This document shows, piece by piece, positions 8,888 to 19,029 of a stretch of DNA of 64,000 nucleotides (position 1 is the stretch's first letter; each line of letters opens with the position of its first letter). This DNA is from Agrobacterium rubi TR3 = NBRC 13261 (GTDB lineage: Bacteria > Pseudomonadota > Alphaproteobacteria > Rhizobiales > Rhizobiaceae). The notes under the pieces are model-generated. The model saw nothing but the letters and a program-made list of their open reading frames with translations. It made no database searches and had not been told where the DNA came from. The position numbers were made by a program, and so were the translations under genes. The stretch covers positions 186,001 to 250,000 of the forward strand of contig NZ_BBJU01000014.1 in assembly GCF_000739935.1 (NCBI RefSeq), in the 5' to 3' direction.

Positions 8888-9750
8888 ATCATGTCTCCCG
8901 CAAGTCGCGTATCGATACCGCAGACAAACAGTCCGGCCTCATTTGCTGCCTGCAACATAGTTTCGCGATCCAGAATGAACGCCCTGCCCGCCTCCACGGC
9001 TATTCCAGCTAGTCCGGCCTTGGCTGCGTTGTGCACGGTCGATGGACCGATGGTGGGCAGATCGGCGCGGATATCCTGCTGCGGCTTGCACAGTTTGACC
9101 AGAACACCTTTTCTACGACTGGAAATGCGGCCTTCGGCGCGCAACGCGGCAACGCGGCCCAGCATCCCATCAGTGCCCTCCACACCCTCCAGCGCGACCA
9201 GACGACCGCCGACGGAGACGGCGCCCTGCCCGACATCGAGCGCGCCAAGCGCCAGAGCCGCCTGGGCCGCCTTGGCAATGTCGCGTCGATCGTCTTCGCT
9301 AGGTTCGATCTTGCCGAGAGAACCCGTCGTCGCCAGCAGACCGGGTGCGATCTCATGGGCTCCGATCACCCGCGCGCCCTGCGCCTCGATCAAACCGATC
9401 ACCATTTGCAGTACCGTATCGTCCCCGCCCGACAGAAGCGTGCGGATGATGGACGGCATTTTCGCGATCATTTTGAGGTTGGGGCGGATTTCGCGCCACT
9501 CGGGCCGGTGCGAGACGGCGCCTGAGAGAACGACGCGATCGATGCGATGACCGGACAAAAGCTTACCAAGGCTCGATACATCGCCAACGCTGACCGATGC
9601 ATTCTCGAATTTCGACCAGTCGAGATCGGCCTGGTTTTGCAAGCGGATGATGAAGGGCGTTTCTCCGCCATCGCGTGCGGCCTCTGCCACGTAATAGGGA
9701 AGAAAACCACTGCCCGCGATGATCGCCAAACGCCCCGCTTCCTGTGGCAC
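8884..9750 (-). CDS. lpxI: UDP-2,3-diacylglucosamine diphosphatase LpxI
   Basis: Hydrolyses UDP-2,3-diacylglucosamine to lipid X. LpxI replaces the unrelated LpxH in many alphaproteobacteria. The 288-aa product has the N-terminal half (LAIIAGSGFLPYYVAEAA; DRVVLSGAVSHRPEW) and the C-terminal DUF1009 half, with KLCKPQQDIRADLPTIGPSTV and AGLAGIAVEAGRAFILD, where the catalytic Asp lies. It starts with GTG at 9750 behind a GGGGA box. It sits between lpxA (3-base gap) and lpxB (4-base overlap), as expected for its pathway. Confidence 0.94.
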   Translation of the reverse strand: MPQEAGRLAIIAGSGFLPYYVAEAARDGGETPFIIRLQNQADLDWSKFENASVSVGDVSSLGKLLSGHRIDRVVLSGAVSHRPEWREIRPNLKMIAKMPSIIRTLLSGGDDTVLQMVIGLIEAQGARVIGAHEIAPGLLATTGSLGKIEPSEDDRRDIAKAAQAALALGALDVGQGAVSVGGRLVALEGVEGTDGMLGRVAALRAEGRISSRRKGVLVKLCKPQQDIRADLPTIGPSTVHNAAKAGLAGIAVEAGRAFILDRETMLQAANEAGLFVCGIDTRLAGDMM

Positions 9751-9753
9751 GGG

Positions 9754-10566
9754 CTATTTTCCCCGGTTGGGCGAAGAAATGGCCCTGTCATTGGCCGCAG
9801 CGATGAAGTCGATGATCTCCAGCGCCTCAGGGCAATCCAGAAACTCGTCGCGAATGGCGGCAGCATTCGCCCGCACATTGCCTTCGCTTTCGAATATCTG
9901 CTTGTAGGCGCGGCGAACCTTGTGGATTTCCGCGCGCTCGATACCTGCACGTGTCATGCCAACGATGTTCAGGCCGCTGAGAAGGCCCGGATTTCCGTTC
10001 AGCATACCGTAAGGAATGACGTCATAGCTGACGGCCGAAAGGCCACCGATAAAAGCCTGACGACCAACGCGGGTGAACTGGTGAACGGCGGAACCGCCGC
10101 CCAGGATGGCGCGGTCCTCGATCGTGACATGGCCTGCCAGCATGACATTGTTGGAGAGGATAATGTTGTTGCCCAGACGGCAGTCATGCGCCACATGTGC
10201 ATAGGCCAGAAACAGATTGTTGTTGCCAACAACCGTCGTGCCGCCATGCTCCACCGTGCCGGTGTTCATCGTCACCCCTTCACGGATGGTGCAATGCTGA
10301 CCGATGACCAAGGTGGTATCGACGGCACTGTGATGCGCGCTCTGCGAGTCCCCGCCGATCACGGCAGAGGGCCAAATCTTGGTACCTTTGCCAACGGTCG
10401 TGCAACCCAGAACGACGACATGGCTGATCAGTTGGACATCTTCATGCAGCGTTACCTTCGGCCCGACATGGCAAAACGGACCCACGACGACGTTCTCGCC
10501 GATGACAGCGCCATCTTCGATGAAGGACATCGGATGAATTTTAGCCGAAGCCGCAATCTTGCTCAT
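9754..10566 (-). CDS. lpxA: Acyl-ACP--UDP-N-acetylglucosamine O-acyltransferase
   Basis: First enzyme of lipid A synthesis: transfers a 3-hydroxyacyl chain from ACP to UDP-GlcNAc. The 270-aa product is a left-handed parallel beta-helix built of hexapeptide repeats (residues about 5-190) with the catalytic region [11 protein letters not shown] near 125-135, then a helical C-terminal domain. The start ATG at 10566 overlaps the fabZ stop by four bases; a longer in-frame reading upstream is only the antisense phase of fabZ. Confidence 0.96.
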   Translation of the reverse strand: MSKIAASAKIHPMSFIEDGAVIGENVVVGPFCHVGPKVTLHEDVQLISHVVVLGCTTVGKGTKIWPSAVIGGDSQSAHHSAVDTTLVIGQHCTIREGVTMNTGTVEHGGTTVVGNNNLFLAYAHVAHDCRLGNNIILSNNVMLAGHVTIEDRAILGGGSAVHQFTRVGRQAFIGGLSAVSYDVIPYGMLNGNPGLLSGLNIVGMTRAGIERAEIHKVRRAYKQIFESEGNVRANAAAIRDEFLDCPEALEIIDFIAAANDRAISSPNRGK

Positions 10567-11030
10567 TGCTGATCCTCGGGGATCATCATCGCACCGATAT
10601 CCGCCTCGGCCACCAGAACGCCGTCCACCTTCGCATCGCAATGGAATTTCCAGACATTGCCGCGCTGACGCTGCTTGACGACGTAAATCTCCAGCCGGTC
10701 ACCCGGCACGACAGGCTTGCGGAAGCGGGCATTGTCTATGGTCATGAAATAGACGAGATGACCGCCGTCGCCCTGCTTGCGCGCACAGATCGCGCCAGCC
10801 GTTTGCGCCATCGCTTCCACGATCAAAACGCCTGGCATGATCGGGCGGTCTGGGAAATGGCCGGTGAAATGCGGTTCGTTGACCGTGACGTTCTTGATGC
10901 CGGTCGCCGAATTATCGGCATCGATATCGATGATCTTGTCGATCAGCAAGAATGGATAACGATGTGGCAGCAGCTTCATCACTTCGAGGATGTCAGCCGC
11001 GCCAAGCGTCGTTTTCGTCTCTTCAGACAT
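10563..11030 (-). CDS. fabZ: (3R)-hydroxyacyl-ACP dehydratase FabZ
   Basis: Hot-dog fold dehydratase of type II fatty-acid synthesis, and a competitor of LpxA/LpxD for hydroxyacyl-ACP, which explains its place among lpx genes. It has 155 aa. The catalytic signature [20 protein letters not shown] lies near 54-75 with the His and Glu of the active site. ATG at 11030 has GGAGAG seven bases upstream and lies just inside the end of lpxD (8-base overlap). Confidence 0.96.
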   Translation of the reverse strand: MSEETKTTLGAADILEVMKLLPHRYPFLLIDKIIDIDADNSATGIKNVTVNEPHFTGHFPDRPIMPGVLIVEAMAQTAGAICARKQGDGGHLVYFMTIDNARFRKPVVPGDRLEIYVVKQRQRGNVWKFHCDAKVDGVLVAEADIGAMMIPEDQQ

Positions 11031-12087
11031 TTTTCTCTCCTGTCTTCTTATCTCGCTCCTCGGCGCGCGCCAGCAATTCCGCCATGTCGCGCAGGAAATG
11101 TTTGAGAGGCCGCGCCGGAACGCCGCCGTATTTGGCACCGGCAGGTACGTCGGCGACAACGCCGCTCATGGCTGCAATCTGCGCGCCGTCGCCGATGGTG
11201 ATGTGGCCGTTGATGCCGCTGGCACCGCCGATCATGACACCGTCGCCGATGCGCGTGCTGCCAGCGATGCCCACCTTGCTGACGATGCCGCAATGGCGAC
11301 CGATGCGCACATTGTGGCCAATCTGAACCTGATTGTCGATTTTCGTGCCTTCGCCGATGACCGTGTCATCCATTGTCCCGCGATCGACGGTGGTGTTGGC
11401 ACCGATCTCGACATGATCCTGAATGATCACGCGGCCGATCTGCACGATCTTGATCATGCCGCGGGGACCGGGCGCATAACCGAAGCCATCTTGCCCGATG
11501 CAAGCACCATTGTGAATGATGACGCTGTTGCCAATCAGAGCCGACAGAATGCTCGCGCCACCCGCAATCGTGCAGTCGCGCCCGATCTGGACATCCGCGC
11601 CAATGATCGCGCCCGGCCCGATGCGGGTACCCGAACCAATATGCACATTGGCACCGATGACAGCCAGCGGCTCGACAATCACGCCGGCCTCAAGCTTTGC
11701 AGTGGGATCGATATGCGCTGACGGAGAAATTTCTGCGTCCTGAACCACGATCGCCGATGGCTTCATGGCGGATGCGTGTAGCAGAGCACCAGCCTGAGCA
11801 AACACGGTGTGTGGATTTTTGCAAATCAATGCGGGAATATGCGCTGGCAAAAGGCTTTTCAGAGCTGCATCACAGATGATGGCTGCGGCTTCGCAGGTCA
11901 GCAGTTCTTCCCGGTTTTTTCGCGACAGAATGTAGCAGAGCTGGTCGGACTTTGCCCGATAGACAGGTGCTATGGAGCGCACCAGACGATCAGCAGCCGT
12001 CTCATCAGACAGTTCCGCCCCAAGACGGTCAACGATATCTCTCAATCGCATGCCTTCATGGGGCGGAAAAAAAGCATTATATTCCAT
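11023..12087 (-). CDS. lpxD: UDP-3-O-(3-hydroxyacyl)glucosamine N-acyltransferase
   Basis: Third step of lipid A synthesis, adding the N-linked hydroxyacyl chain. The 354-aa protein has an N-terminal uridine-binding domain (about 1-100) and a hexapeptide-repeat beta-helix (about 105-320) with the catalytic [22 protein letters not shown] block. The true start is the ATG at 12087; the codon before it is a TTG without support. bamA lies 50 bp upstream, with no skp/ompH gene between, unlike enterobacteria. Confidence 0.96.
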   Translation of the reverse strand: MEYNAFFPPHEGMRLRDIVDRLGAELSDETAADRLVRSIAPVYRAKSDQLCYILSRKNREELLTCEAAAIICDAALKSLLPAHIPALICKNPHTVFAQAGALLHASAMKPSAIVVQDAEISPSAHIDPTAKLEAGVIVEPLAVIGANVHIGSGTRIGPGAIIGADVQIGRDCTIAGGASILSALIGNSVIIHNGACIGQDGFGYAPGPRGMIKIVQIGRVIIQDHVEIGANTTVDRGTMDDTVIGEGTKIDNQVQIGHNVRIGRHCGIVSKVGIAGSTRIGDGVMIGGASGINGHITIGDGAQIAAMSGVVADVPAGAKYGGVPARPLKHFLRDMAELLARAEERDKKTGEKNV

Positions 12088-12136
12088 CAACCGAATACTC
12101 CAGAACGTTCAAACTTGCAGTTCTGGACTGCCGATA

Positions 12137-14479
12137 TCAGAAAGTGTTGGACATGCCAAACCGGAAGTTCTGCACTTCGTCGTAGTCTTCCTTCATGAAC
12201 GGCACTGCGTAGTCTACGCGCAGAGGACCGAACGGAGAAGCCCACATCAGGCCGATACCGGCAGATGCACGGATCGAGCTGTCGTCTTTCACACCGGCGC
12301 TGTTGGCAACCTTGTTGCCGTAGAGCGTACCGGCATCAACGAAGCCAGCGAGACGAAGACCGAAGTCCTCGGGAACGCCTGGCATTGGTGCCGTGACTTC
12401 AGCAGAGGCAGCAAAGTATGTCGTGCCGCCAATTGCGTCATCGCCGATGCGTGGACCGATACCGTCATTTTCGAAACCACGGATCACGCGGCCACCGATC
12501 TTGAACTGATCGAAGACCAGCAGATTGTCACCAGTCGGTGCAACGTAACCAGCCTGGCCGGTCAAGGAGCCGATGATGTCATACTCGTCAGACAGCGTGT
12601 GATAGTAGCGAGCCTTGGCATAGATCTTGTAGTATTCGGAATCGCCACCCAGTCCGGCAAACTCGTTGGTCAACGCACCCTGCCAGCCTTCGCGTGGCAT
12701 GTTGCGGTCATCGAGAGAGTTGTACGTCAGCGTGTTGGAGATAATCGACTGCGTCCAGTCCTTGCCATTGATCAGATCAACGTAAGGGGCAGCCAGATTT
12801 GTGTAGTTGCCACTTGCATCGACATCATCGAAGCCCGACTTGCCGTCATATTGAATCTGCTTGTAGGTATATTTGAACGTCGTCGCCAGATTTTCAGTAA
12901 TAGGAGCGGTTACGCGAAGTGCGAAGCCCTGCTCGTCATAATCATAATAATCTTCGCTCGAGCTCTGGCTCTTGAACAGGTCGAAGCCTGCAGCAAGACG
13001 ATATCCAAGGAAATAGGGCTCGGTGAACGAGAAGTTGTAGCTCCGCGCATCATCCTGACCTGCACCCGCTGCAATGCGGATATACTGGCCGCGACCGAGG
13101 AAGTTCTTTTCTTCGATCGATGCTTCGAGCAGCGCGCCATCGTTCTGAGAGTAACCAGCACCGATACCGAACGAGCCGGTTGCCTGATCTTCGACATCCA
13201 CCACGATCACGACGCGGTCCGGGGCACTGCCCTGGGACGTGCCGATATTGACCTTGGAGAAATAGCCGAGAGCTTCCAGACGACGCTTTGCAGCCGTGAT
13301 GATCGTCTGGTTGAAGGCGTCGCCTTCGCTGATGTCAAATTCGCGGCGGATAACATAGTCACGTGTACGGGTGTTACCGCGGATTTCGATACGCTCGACA
13401 TAGGCGCGCTCGCCCTGGTCGACGATATAGGTAACACCGATGGTGTTGCCGTTCATGTCGCGGTCGCCACGGGGCGTAACACGGGCAAAAGGATAACCTT
13501 CAGCAGAAACGCGCTTGGAAATCGCTTCCATGCTCTGCTGAACTTCCTTGGCGCTATAGCCGGAGCCAGCCTTGGTTTCTACGAGGCCTTGCAACTGCGA
13601 ACCATCGACACCAGGAACCGTGGACTCGACAGCAACATTACCGAATGCGTAACGCTGACCTTCATCAACAGTGATGGTGATCGTGTACTCGTTGGTCGCT
13701 TCATCCAGCACGGCGTCCGAAGACGTGACGCGGAAGTCGGCATAACCACGGTTGTAATAGAACTGGCGCAGCGCTTCTTCGTCAGCGCGCAGCTTGTCCT
13801 CATTATAGACATCCTTACGCGTCAGGAACGACAGCATGTTGGATTTCTTGGTGTTGAGAACGGCAGCAAGACGACCATCGCTGTAGGCATTGTTGCCGAC
13901 GAAATCGATGCGGGCGATCTTGGTGCGCTCACCTTCGTTGATGACGAATGCGAGATTGACGCGACCCTGACCGACATTGACGACCTGCGTGGTCACCTGA
14001 ACATCGCTACGACCGATGGCAGCATAGGCTTCCTTGATGCGGGCAATATCGGCCGTTACCAGTGTCTGGTCGTACGGGCCCAGAGACTGGGTCTGCACGA
14101 TGCCCTGAAGCTTGTCGTCCTTGATCTTGCGGTTGCCGTTGAACACGACCTGGTTGACGAGATTGTTTTCACGCACCGTCACAACCAGCGTGCTGCCGGA
14201 AACGCTCATGCTGACATTGGAGAAATAGCCGGTCGCGTAAAGACGCTTGACCGATTCATCAATGTCGGCGTTGGAAAAATTACGACCGGGAGCAATGGTG
14301 ATGTTGGAGCGAACTGCATCCGCACCGGCGCGCTCAGCGCCCCGCACATCAACGCGCTGGATCACCGCTGCATTTGCAACACCAGAAGAAGCAAGCACCC
14401 CCAGGACTGCGACGGAAGAAACACCAGCAGACAGCGCAACCGCCGACACCGCGTTCAAAAATCTTGAACCAGCCTTCAT
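12137..14479 (-). CDS. bamA: Outer-membrane protein assembly factor BamA
   Basis: Essential Omp85-family insertase that folds beta-barrel proteins into the outer membrane. It has 780 aa from ATG 14479 (a TTG two codons earlier is less likely). An N-terminal signal peptide ends near residue 36 (SSGVANA). Five POTRA domains follow (about 37-430), each with the pattern VxxVxxxGN / RxxDYVIRRE. The C-terminal 16-strand barrel (about 440-780) ends in the beta-signal NFRFGMSNTF with terminal Phe. The 201-bp region up to rseP may hold its own promoter. Confidence 0.97.
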   Translation of the reverse strand: MKAGSRFLNAVSAVALSAGVSSVAVLGVLASSGVANAAVIQRVDVRGAERAGADAVRSNITIAPGRNFSNADIDESVKRLYATGYFSNVSMSVSGSTLVVTVRENNLVNQVVFNGNRKIKDDKLQGIVQTQSLGPYDQTLVTADIARIKEAYAAIGRSDVQVTTQVVNVGQGRVNLAFVINEGERTKIARIDFVGNNAYSDGRLAAVLNTKKSNMLSFLTRKDVYNEDKLRADEEALRQFYYNRGYADFRVTSSDAVLDEATNEYTITITVDEGQRYAFGNVAVESTVPGVDGSQLQGLVETKAGSGYSAKEVQQSMEAISKRVSAEGYPFARVTPRGDRDMNGNTIGVTYIVDQGERAYVERIEIRGNTRTRDYVIRREFDISEGDAFNQTIITAAKRRLEALGYFSKVNIGTSQGSAPDRVVIVVDVEDQATGSFGIGAGYSQNDGALLEASIEEKNFLGRGQYIRIAAGAGQDDARSYNFSFTEPYFLGYRLAAGFDLFKSQSSSEDYYDYDEQGFALRVTAPITENLATTFKYTYKQIQYDGKSGFDDVDASGNYTNLAAPYVDLINGKDWTQSIISNTLTYNSLDDRNMPREGWQGALTNEFAGLGGDSEYYKIYAKARYYHTLSDEYDIIGSLTGQAGYVAPTGDNLLVFDQFKIGGRVIRGFENDGIGPRIGDDAIGGTTYFAASAEVTAPMPGVPEDFGLRLAGFVDAGTLYGNKVANSAGVKDDSSIRASAGIGLMWASPFGPLRVDYAVPFMKEDYDEVQNFRFGMSNTF

Positions 14480-14680
14480 TTTCAATTCTTACCTTTTCCC
14501 GTTGTCCCTCAGCGGGCGGAACCCGACTCCGGCCATCTGCGTCGTTTTTACCTGCTTTTACTCTACAAGCAAGCCCGACGGTTAATTTCTATTTACTTCG
14601 CAAGCCACCGTGGCTCAATCGCCACTTTGGCATCAAAACAAGGTAAATGCCCCCTTAACAAAACAGCCTCAAAGCCACCT

Positions 14681-15814
14681 TTAGCCTATCAAGCTGCTGA
14701 TATCATTCCATGTGGCGAAAACCATCAAACTGAAAATCATCGCCAGACCAATGCGGAATGCAACCTCCTGCGCACCCGATCCTAGCGGCCTGCCCCGCAC
14801 CGCCTCGATGGCGTAAAACAGCAGATGGCCACCATCCAGAATCGGGACGGGCATTAAATTAAGAAGACCTATCGACACCGAAAGCAAGGCTGCAAGCTGA
14901 ATTACCGCTGCAAAACCGAGCGATGCCATCTGACCTGATGCCTGTGCGACACGCACCGGCCCGCCCAACTGGTCAGCATTCATGCGTCCCGTGACGAGAT
15001 TGCCGATGTAGGCGAAGGTTCCCGTCACCACATGGCCGGTCTCGCGAACGCCTTCGACCAGCGCCTCGGTGGGAGAATAAGTGACGTGGCGGAAGTTTCC
15101 GCGGGTCTGATCGGTGACGATACCGATGATACCCAGTTCCATCTTGTTGCCGAACTGGTCCTTGGTCTCGGTACGGGTCGGCACCATTGGCAGCGAAAGG
15201 TCCTGTCCGTTACGCTCGACCGTAACCGTGATCGGTGTACCTGGACGGATGGCGACATAGCGGCGAACATCTTCGAACGTCATGACCTTTTCGCCATCGA
15301 TCGCGACCAGCCTGTCGCCTGCCAGCACACCGGCCGCCTGAGCTGCACTGTTTTCGCGGACCTCTGATACGATCGGGTCGGAAATCATGCGGCCGTAAAT
15401 GGTGAAGAGAGCGGCGAATATCAGGATTGCCAGCAGGAAATTCGCAATCGGCCCGGCCGCAACAGTTGCGGCTCTTTTCCACAGCTTTGCGCCTGCCAGT
15501 GTTTGCGCACGCTCCTCAAGCGATAGATTGGCAAGGCCCTCGCTGTCCGGCTTGCTGGCAACATCATCGTCGCCAAAGAATTTGACATAGCCACCCAGCG
15601 GAATGGCTGAAATCTTCCAACGTGTGCCACGCTTGTCGGTAAAGCCGACAAGTTCGGGGCCAAAACCGACGGAGAAGGCAGTGGATCTGATGCCGCACCA
15701 GCGTCCGACGAGATAGTGGCCCATTTCATGAACGAAAACGAGGAGAGACAGAACCAGAATGAACGGCACCATATAACCGGTCAAGAAACCAACCGTCGCC
15801 GTTACCATATCCAT
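14681..15814 (-). CDS. rseP: Site-2 protease RseP/YaeL-family zinc metalloprotease
   Basis: Membrane-embedded protease that cleaves transmembrane segments, typically of anti-sigma factors, in regulated intramembrane proteolysis. It has 377 aa with zinc motif HEMGH at 29-33 in the first helix and a third metal ligand in NLMPVPILDGGHLL near 325. I count one clear PDZ domain (about 125-200, ENSAAQAAGVLAGDRLVAIDG), fewer than the two in E. coli RseP. It lies between cdsA and bamA, the usual arrangement; dxr, often next to cdsA elsewhere, is not here. Confidence 0.95.
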   Translation of the reverse strand: MDMVTATVGFLTGYMVPFILVLSLLVFVHEMGHYLVGRWCGIRSTAFSVGFGPELVGFTDKRGTRWKISAIPLGGYVKFFGDDDVASKPDSEGLANLSLEERAQTLAGAKLWKRAATVAAGPIANFLLAILIFAALFTIYGRMISDPIVSEVRENSAAQAAGVLAGDRLVAIDGEKVMTFEDVRRYVAIRPGTPITVTVERNGQDLSLPMVPTRTETKDQFGNKMELGIIGIVTDQTRGNFRHVTYSPTEALVEGVRETGHVVTGTFAYIGNLVTGRMNADQLGGPVRVAQASGQMASLGFAAVIQLAALLSVSIGLLNLMPVPILDGGHLLFYAIEAVRGRPLGSGAQEVAFRIGLAMIFSLMVFATWNDISSLIG

Positions 15815-15850
15815 AATTCAAGTCCTTCGTTTATTGCCTTCAAGCCATGA

Positions 15851-16684
15851 TCAGAAGCCGGGCAGAATTCCGCCGCCTGATCCTGGCACATCACCGGTTA
15901 TCGCCGCGTGAACAACAGCAATGAGGAATACGGTAAAGCAGGCAAAAACAAGTCCGTCAACCCGATCCATAAAGCCGCCATGACCGGGAATGAGATGGCT
16001 GGAATCCTTCACCTTGAAGCGACGCTTGATGAAGGATTCGAAGAGATCGCCGATCTGGCTGAAGACGGACAAAAGCAGCGCAAGTCCGAGAATGACCAGG
16101 CTGATGCGCCCGTGATAGCCCATCGAGACGGCGCCGCCCGCAACGACGCCAGAAACGGTGCCGCCGATCGCGCCGGACCATGTCTTGCCAGGAGAGATGG
16201 CCGGAGCCAGTTTCGGCCCGCCAATGGCGCGACCGACGAAATAGGCCAGAATATCGGTTGCCCAGACAACGGAAAAGACAAACATCATGGCTGCAAAGCC
16301 CGTCAGTTCCTCGCCACGGATCGCTGCCAGCGAAATGCCGCTGAGGCCAGCATAGACGATTCCGCCCACCAGCCACCAGTTCCGCCCGCGCAAAACCGGA
16401 AACAGCACCGCCGTCAACGTGAAGCCCGACAGCAAGGGGAGATCGAGCGACGGCTCACCGAAAATCGTGTTGCCGCTCATCACCGCCACGGAAAACCAGC
16501 CCCAGGCATAGCCGGTGGGATTGGTATCCGATAATTTGGTGATGGTGCTCCATTCGTAATAGAGCAGCAGAGACAGCAGACCGGCCACCAGACGAAACAT
16601 CATCCCGCCATACCAAGTGGCGACGAGAATGACTGTGGCCATGACAATGGCGGATATGATGCGTAACCTGAGTTCGCGGCTCAT
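15851..16684 (-). CDS. cdsA: Phosphatidate cytidylyltransferase (CDP-diglyceride synthase)
   Basis: Makes CDP-diacylglycerol from phosphatidic acid and CTP, the branch point for all membrane phospholipids. It has 277 aa with about seven or eight membrane helices. The C-terminal family signature is present: KRRFKVKDSSHLIPGHGGFMDRVD, near residues 215-240. Its start shares a base with the uppS stop (TGATG), so the pair is translationally coupled. Confidence 0.95.
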   Translation of the reverse strand: MSRELRLRIISAIVMATVILVATWYGGMMFRLVAGLLSLLLYYEWSTITKLSDTNPTGYAWGWFSVAVMSGNTIFGEPSLDLPLLSGFTLTAVLFPVLRGRNWWLVGGIVYAGLSGISLAAIRGEELTGFAAMMFVFSVVWATDILAYFVGRAIGGPKLAPAISPGKTWSGAIGGTVSGVVAGGAVSMGYHGRISLVILGLALLLSVFSQIGDLFESFIKRRFKVKDSSHLIPGHGGFMDRVDGLVFACFTVFLIAVVHAAITGDVPGSGGGILPGF

Positions 16685-17427
16685 CAGACGCCCGCCAGAG
16701 CGACTTGATCCGACAATCCGCCAAACCTGCGGTCGCGCGTCATATATTGATCAATGGCAGCAAAAAACGTCTTGCGGTCGAAATCCGGCCAGTAGTCCGG
16801 AATGAAAAGAAACTCGGAATAGGCTGCCTGCCACAACAGGAAATTCGACAGCCGCTCCTCGCCGCTGGTGCGGATGATGAGATCGGGATCGGGTATGCCC
16901 GCCGTATCCAGTCGGGCGGCAATCGCATCCGGGTTTATTGCAGATGGATCGAGCTTGCCCTCGGCTACGTCCTTCGCCAGCGATGCCGCAGCACGGGCAA
17001 TTTCGTCGCGGGAGCCGTAATTGAACGCGATCACCAGCGTCAGCGCCGTATTTTCGCAGGTTCTCTGCTCGGCGTCGATCAGCAGGCTTTTAATGTCGTC
17101 TTTGAGGCCTGCCCTGTCACCGATAACCCGCACCCGGACATTTTCCTTGTGCAGATCGGCAAGGTCGCGGCGGATGAAGGCCTTCAATAAACCCAGCAGA
17201 TCGGTGACTTCCGTTTCCGGCCTGCGCCAGTTTTCGGATGAAAATGCAAACAGCGTCAGATATTTGAGACCGCAATCGCCGGCGGCGCGCACGGTTTCCC
17301 TGACAGCTTCGACGCCACGCCGATGCCCCATGATACGCGGAAGCCCGCGCTGCTTTGCCCAACGCCCGTTGCCATCCATGATGATGGCAACATGCTCAGG
17401 GGGTGAGGAACGTGTAATGTCCGACAT
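16684..17427 (-). CDS. uppS: Undecaprenyl diphosphate synthase (isoprenyl transferase)
   Basis: cis-Prenyltransferase that makes the C55 carrier lipid for peptidoglycan, LPS and other surface polymers. It has 247 aa. The substrate motif [17 protein letters not shown] lies at about 15-31 with the catalytic Asp, and FSSENWRRP and the C-terminal [18 protein letters not shown] block are hallmark sequences. ATG at 17427; downstream cdsA overlaps by one base. Confidence 0.97.
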   Translation of the reverse strand: MSDITRSSPPEHVAIIMDGNGRWAKQRGLPRIMGHRRGVEAVRETVRAAGDCGLKYLTLFAFSSENWRRPETEVTDLLGLLKAFIRRDLADLHKENVRVRVIGDRAGLKDDIKSLLIDAEQRTCENTALTLVIAFNYGSRDEIARAAASLAKDVAEGKLDPSAINPDAIAARLDTAGIPDPDLIIRTSGEERLSNFLLWQAAYSEFLFIPDYWPDFDRKTFFAAIDQYMTRDRRFGGLSDQVALAGV

Positions 17428-17486
17428 CTCGATCCAGTTTAAGCAGCACGGAATTGAAGGAAAACAGCGATAGGCTCGAGAGCCAT

Positions 17487-18044
17487 CTACACCTGCATGA
17501 TTTCTCTTTCTTTCTCTGCAAGCAAGCGATCAATTTCCGAAATGGTCTCATCCGTCATTTTCTGAACCTTGTCGGACTGCGCACGGCTTTCATCCTGACC
17601 GATGTCACCATCCTTTTCGGCTTTTTTCAGACCGTCCATACCATCGCGGCGGACGTGACGAATAGCGACCTTGGCCTTTTCCGCATAGTCATGCGCAACC
17701 TTGACCAGCGACTTGCGGCGCTCTTCGTTGAGCTCGGGCAGCGGAATACGCAGGTTTTGACCATCGACAATCGGGTTCAGACCGAGATTGGATTCACGGA
17801 TCGCACGGTCGACAGCGCCAACCATCGACTTGTCCCAGATGTTGACACCCAGCATGCGCGCTTCAGGCACCGTTATGTTGGCGACCTGAGACAGCGGGAC
17901 GCGCGAGCCATAGGCATCAACCGTGACGGGGTCGAGAATGTTGGCCGAGGCGCGCCCGGTGCGCAGCGATGCAATATCGCTCTTGAAGGCATTGATCGCG
18001 CCATCCATGCGACGCTTGATATCGTTGATGTCAGTACCACTCAT
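17487..18044 (-). CDS. frr: Ribosome recycling factor
   Basis: Splits the post-termination ribosome together with EF-G. I choose the ATG at 18044 (185 aa, same as E. coli) because GGAG then has normal spacing; the ATG two codons earlier (18050) lies only one base from GGAG. Family blocks are [21 protein letters not shown] at the N-terminus, [16 protein letters not shown] in the middle and [33 protein letters not shown] near the hinge. Located between pyrH and uppS as in most proteobacteria. Confidence 0.97.
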   Translation of the reverse strand: MSGTDINDIKRRMDGAINAFKSDIASLRTGRASANILDPVTVDAYGSRVPLSQVANITVPEARMLGVNIWDKSMVGAVDRAIRESNLGLNPIVDGQNLRIPLPELNEERRKSLVKVAHDYAEKAKVAIRHVRRDGMDGLKKAEKDGDIGQDESRAQSDKVQKMTDETISEIDRLLAEKEREIMQV

Positions 18045-18109
18045 ATTCATACTCCGTCAGTTCTGGCCTTTAAGGCCTAATTTCACACCGTGGAATCAGC
18101 GCCCAGCCA

Positions 18110-18835
18110 TCATTTGTCGTGCACGATGGTCTTGCGACCGCCGCCCGTCAATATTGCTGCAAAACCGCCCTTCTCGTGGATCGAGAAGACGATGATGGGA
18201 ATGTGGTTTTCACGGGCAAGCGCGACAGCCGCGATATCCATGACCGCAAGTCCCTTGCCCAAGACTTCCGAATGAGTCAATTCGTCAAAACGGGTGGCGG
18301 TCGGATCTTTCTTCGGATCGGCCGAGTAAATGCCATCGACCTGCGTTCCCTTGAAGATCGCTTCTGCACCGATTTCGGCGGCGCGCAATGCGGCGGCCGA
18401 GTCCGTCGTGAAGAATGGATTGCCGGTGCCGCCTGCGAAAATCACGACGCGGCCCTGTGCAAGATGAGAGAGTGTCGCGCGCTGGGAGAAGCTTTCGCAA
18501 ATCTCCGGCATGGCAATGGCCGACAGAACGACCGTATCGATGTCGAGCTTGCGCAGTGAGGTCGCCAAGGCCAATGCGTTAATGACGGTTGCCAGCATGC
18601 CCATGTGGTCGCCTGTTACCCGGTCGCCACCCTTGGAGGCGACAGCCACACCACGGAAGATGTTTCCGCCGCCGACGACGACGCCCACTTCGACGCCCAT
18701 GGCGCGTGCTTCGGCAATATCAGAGGCAATGCGGTCTGCGACGGCAACGTCGATACCAAAACCCTGATCGCCCATGAGGGCTTCGCCCGACGCCTTGAGA
18801 AGAACACGTTTATAAAGCGGCTTGGAAGACATCAT
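18110..18835 (-). CDS. pyrH: Uridylate kinase (UMP kinase)
   Basis: Hexameric amino-acid-kinase-family enzyme that converts UMP to UDP. It has 241 aa. Motifs are KRVLLKASGEALMG at the N-terminus, VVVGGGNIFRG near 52, GDHMGMLATVINALAL near 73 and the C-terminal FSIHEKGGFAAILTGG. Two adjacent ATG codons (18835 and 18832) follow AAGGAG; the second has the better spacing. It lies in the order rpsB-tsf-pyrH-frr. Confidence 0.97.
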   Translation of the reverse strand: MMSSKPLYKRVLLKASGEALMGDQGFGIDVAVADRIASDIAEARAMGVEVGVVVGGGNIFRGVAVASKGGDRVTGDHMGMLATVINALALATSLRKLDIDTVVLSAIAMPEICESFSQRATLSHLAQGRVVIFAGGTGNPFFTTDSAAALRAAEIGAEAIFKGTQVDGIYSADPKKDPTATRFDELTHSEVLGKGLAVMDIAAVALARENHIPIIVFSIHEKGGFAAILTGGGRKTIVHDK

Positions 18836-18974
18836 GACTCCTTAAAGCATGTCGCGGACAGTCACGCAGCAATTGCAGGGACGACATGCGAGATCGAGAG
18901 AGAACCGCAACGGCGAGCCAATCTGACACGATTGCCACGCGCTGCGAGGTATAACCGCATCGCGGATACACGAA

Positions 18975-19000
18975 GGGCACCGCGTTGTCACGCGATGCCC
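18975..19000 (-). terminator. Stem-loop after tsf, possible attenuator before pyrH
   Basis: GGGCACCGCG (18975-18984) and CGCGATGCCC (18991-19000) form a 10-bp stem on the minus strand with one G-U pair and a 6-base loop. The following bases are only modestly T-rich, so partial termination or mRNA end protection after rpsB-tsf seems likelier than full stop. Confidence 0.45.
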
Positions 19001-19029
19001 CGTAGTTTTCCCGTATTTGGGTAAATGGA

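Noticed and set aside
8339-9550. 403-codon plus-strand frame opposite lpxB and lpxI
   Set aside because: Crosses two well-supported genes in the antisense phase; no recognisable domain.
11972-14467. 831-codon open frame on the plus strand, antisense to bamA
   Set aside because: It is the mirror phase of a GC-rich gene with strong third-position bias; it has no family motifs, while bamA has POTRA domains, barrel and signal peptide.
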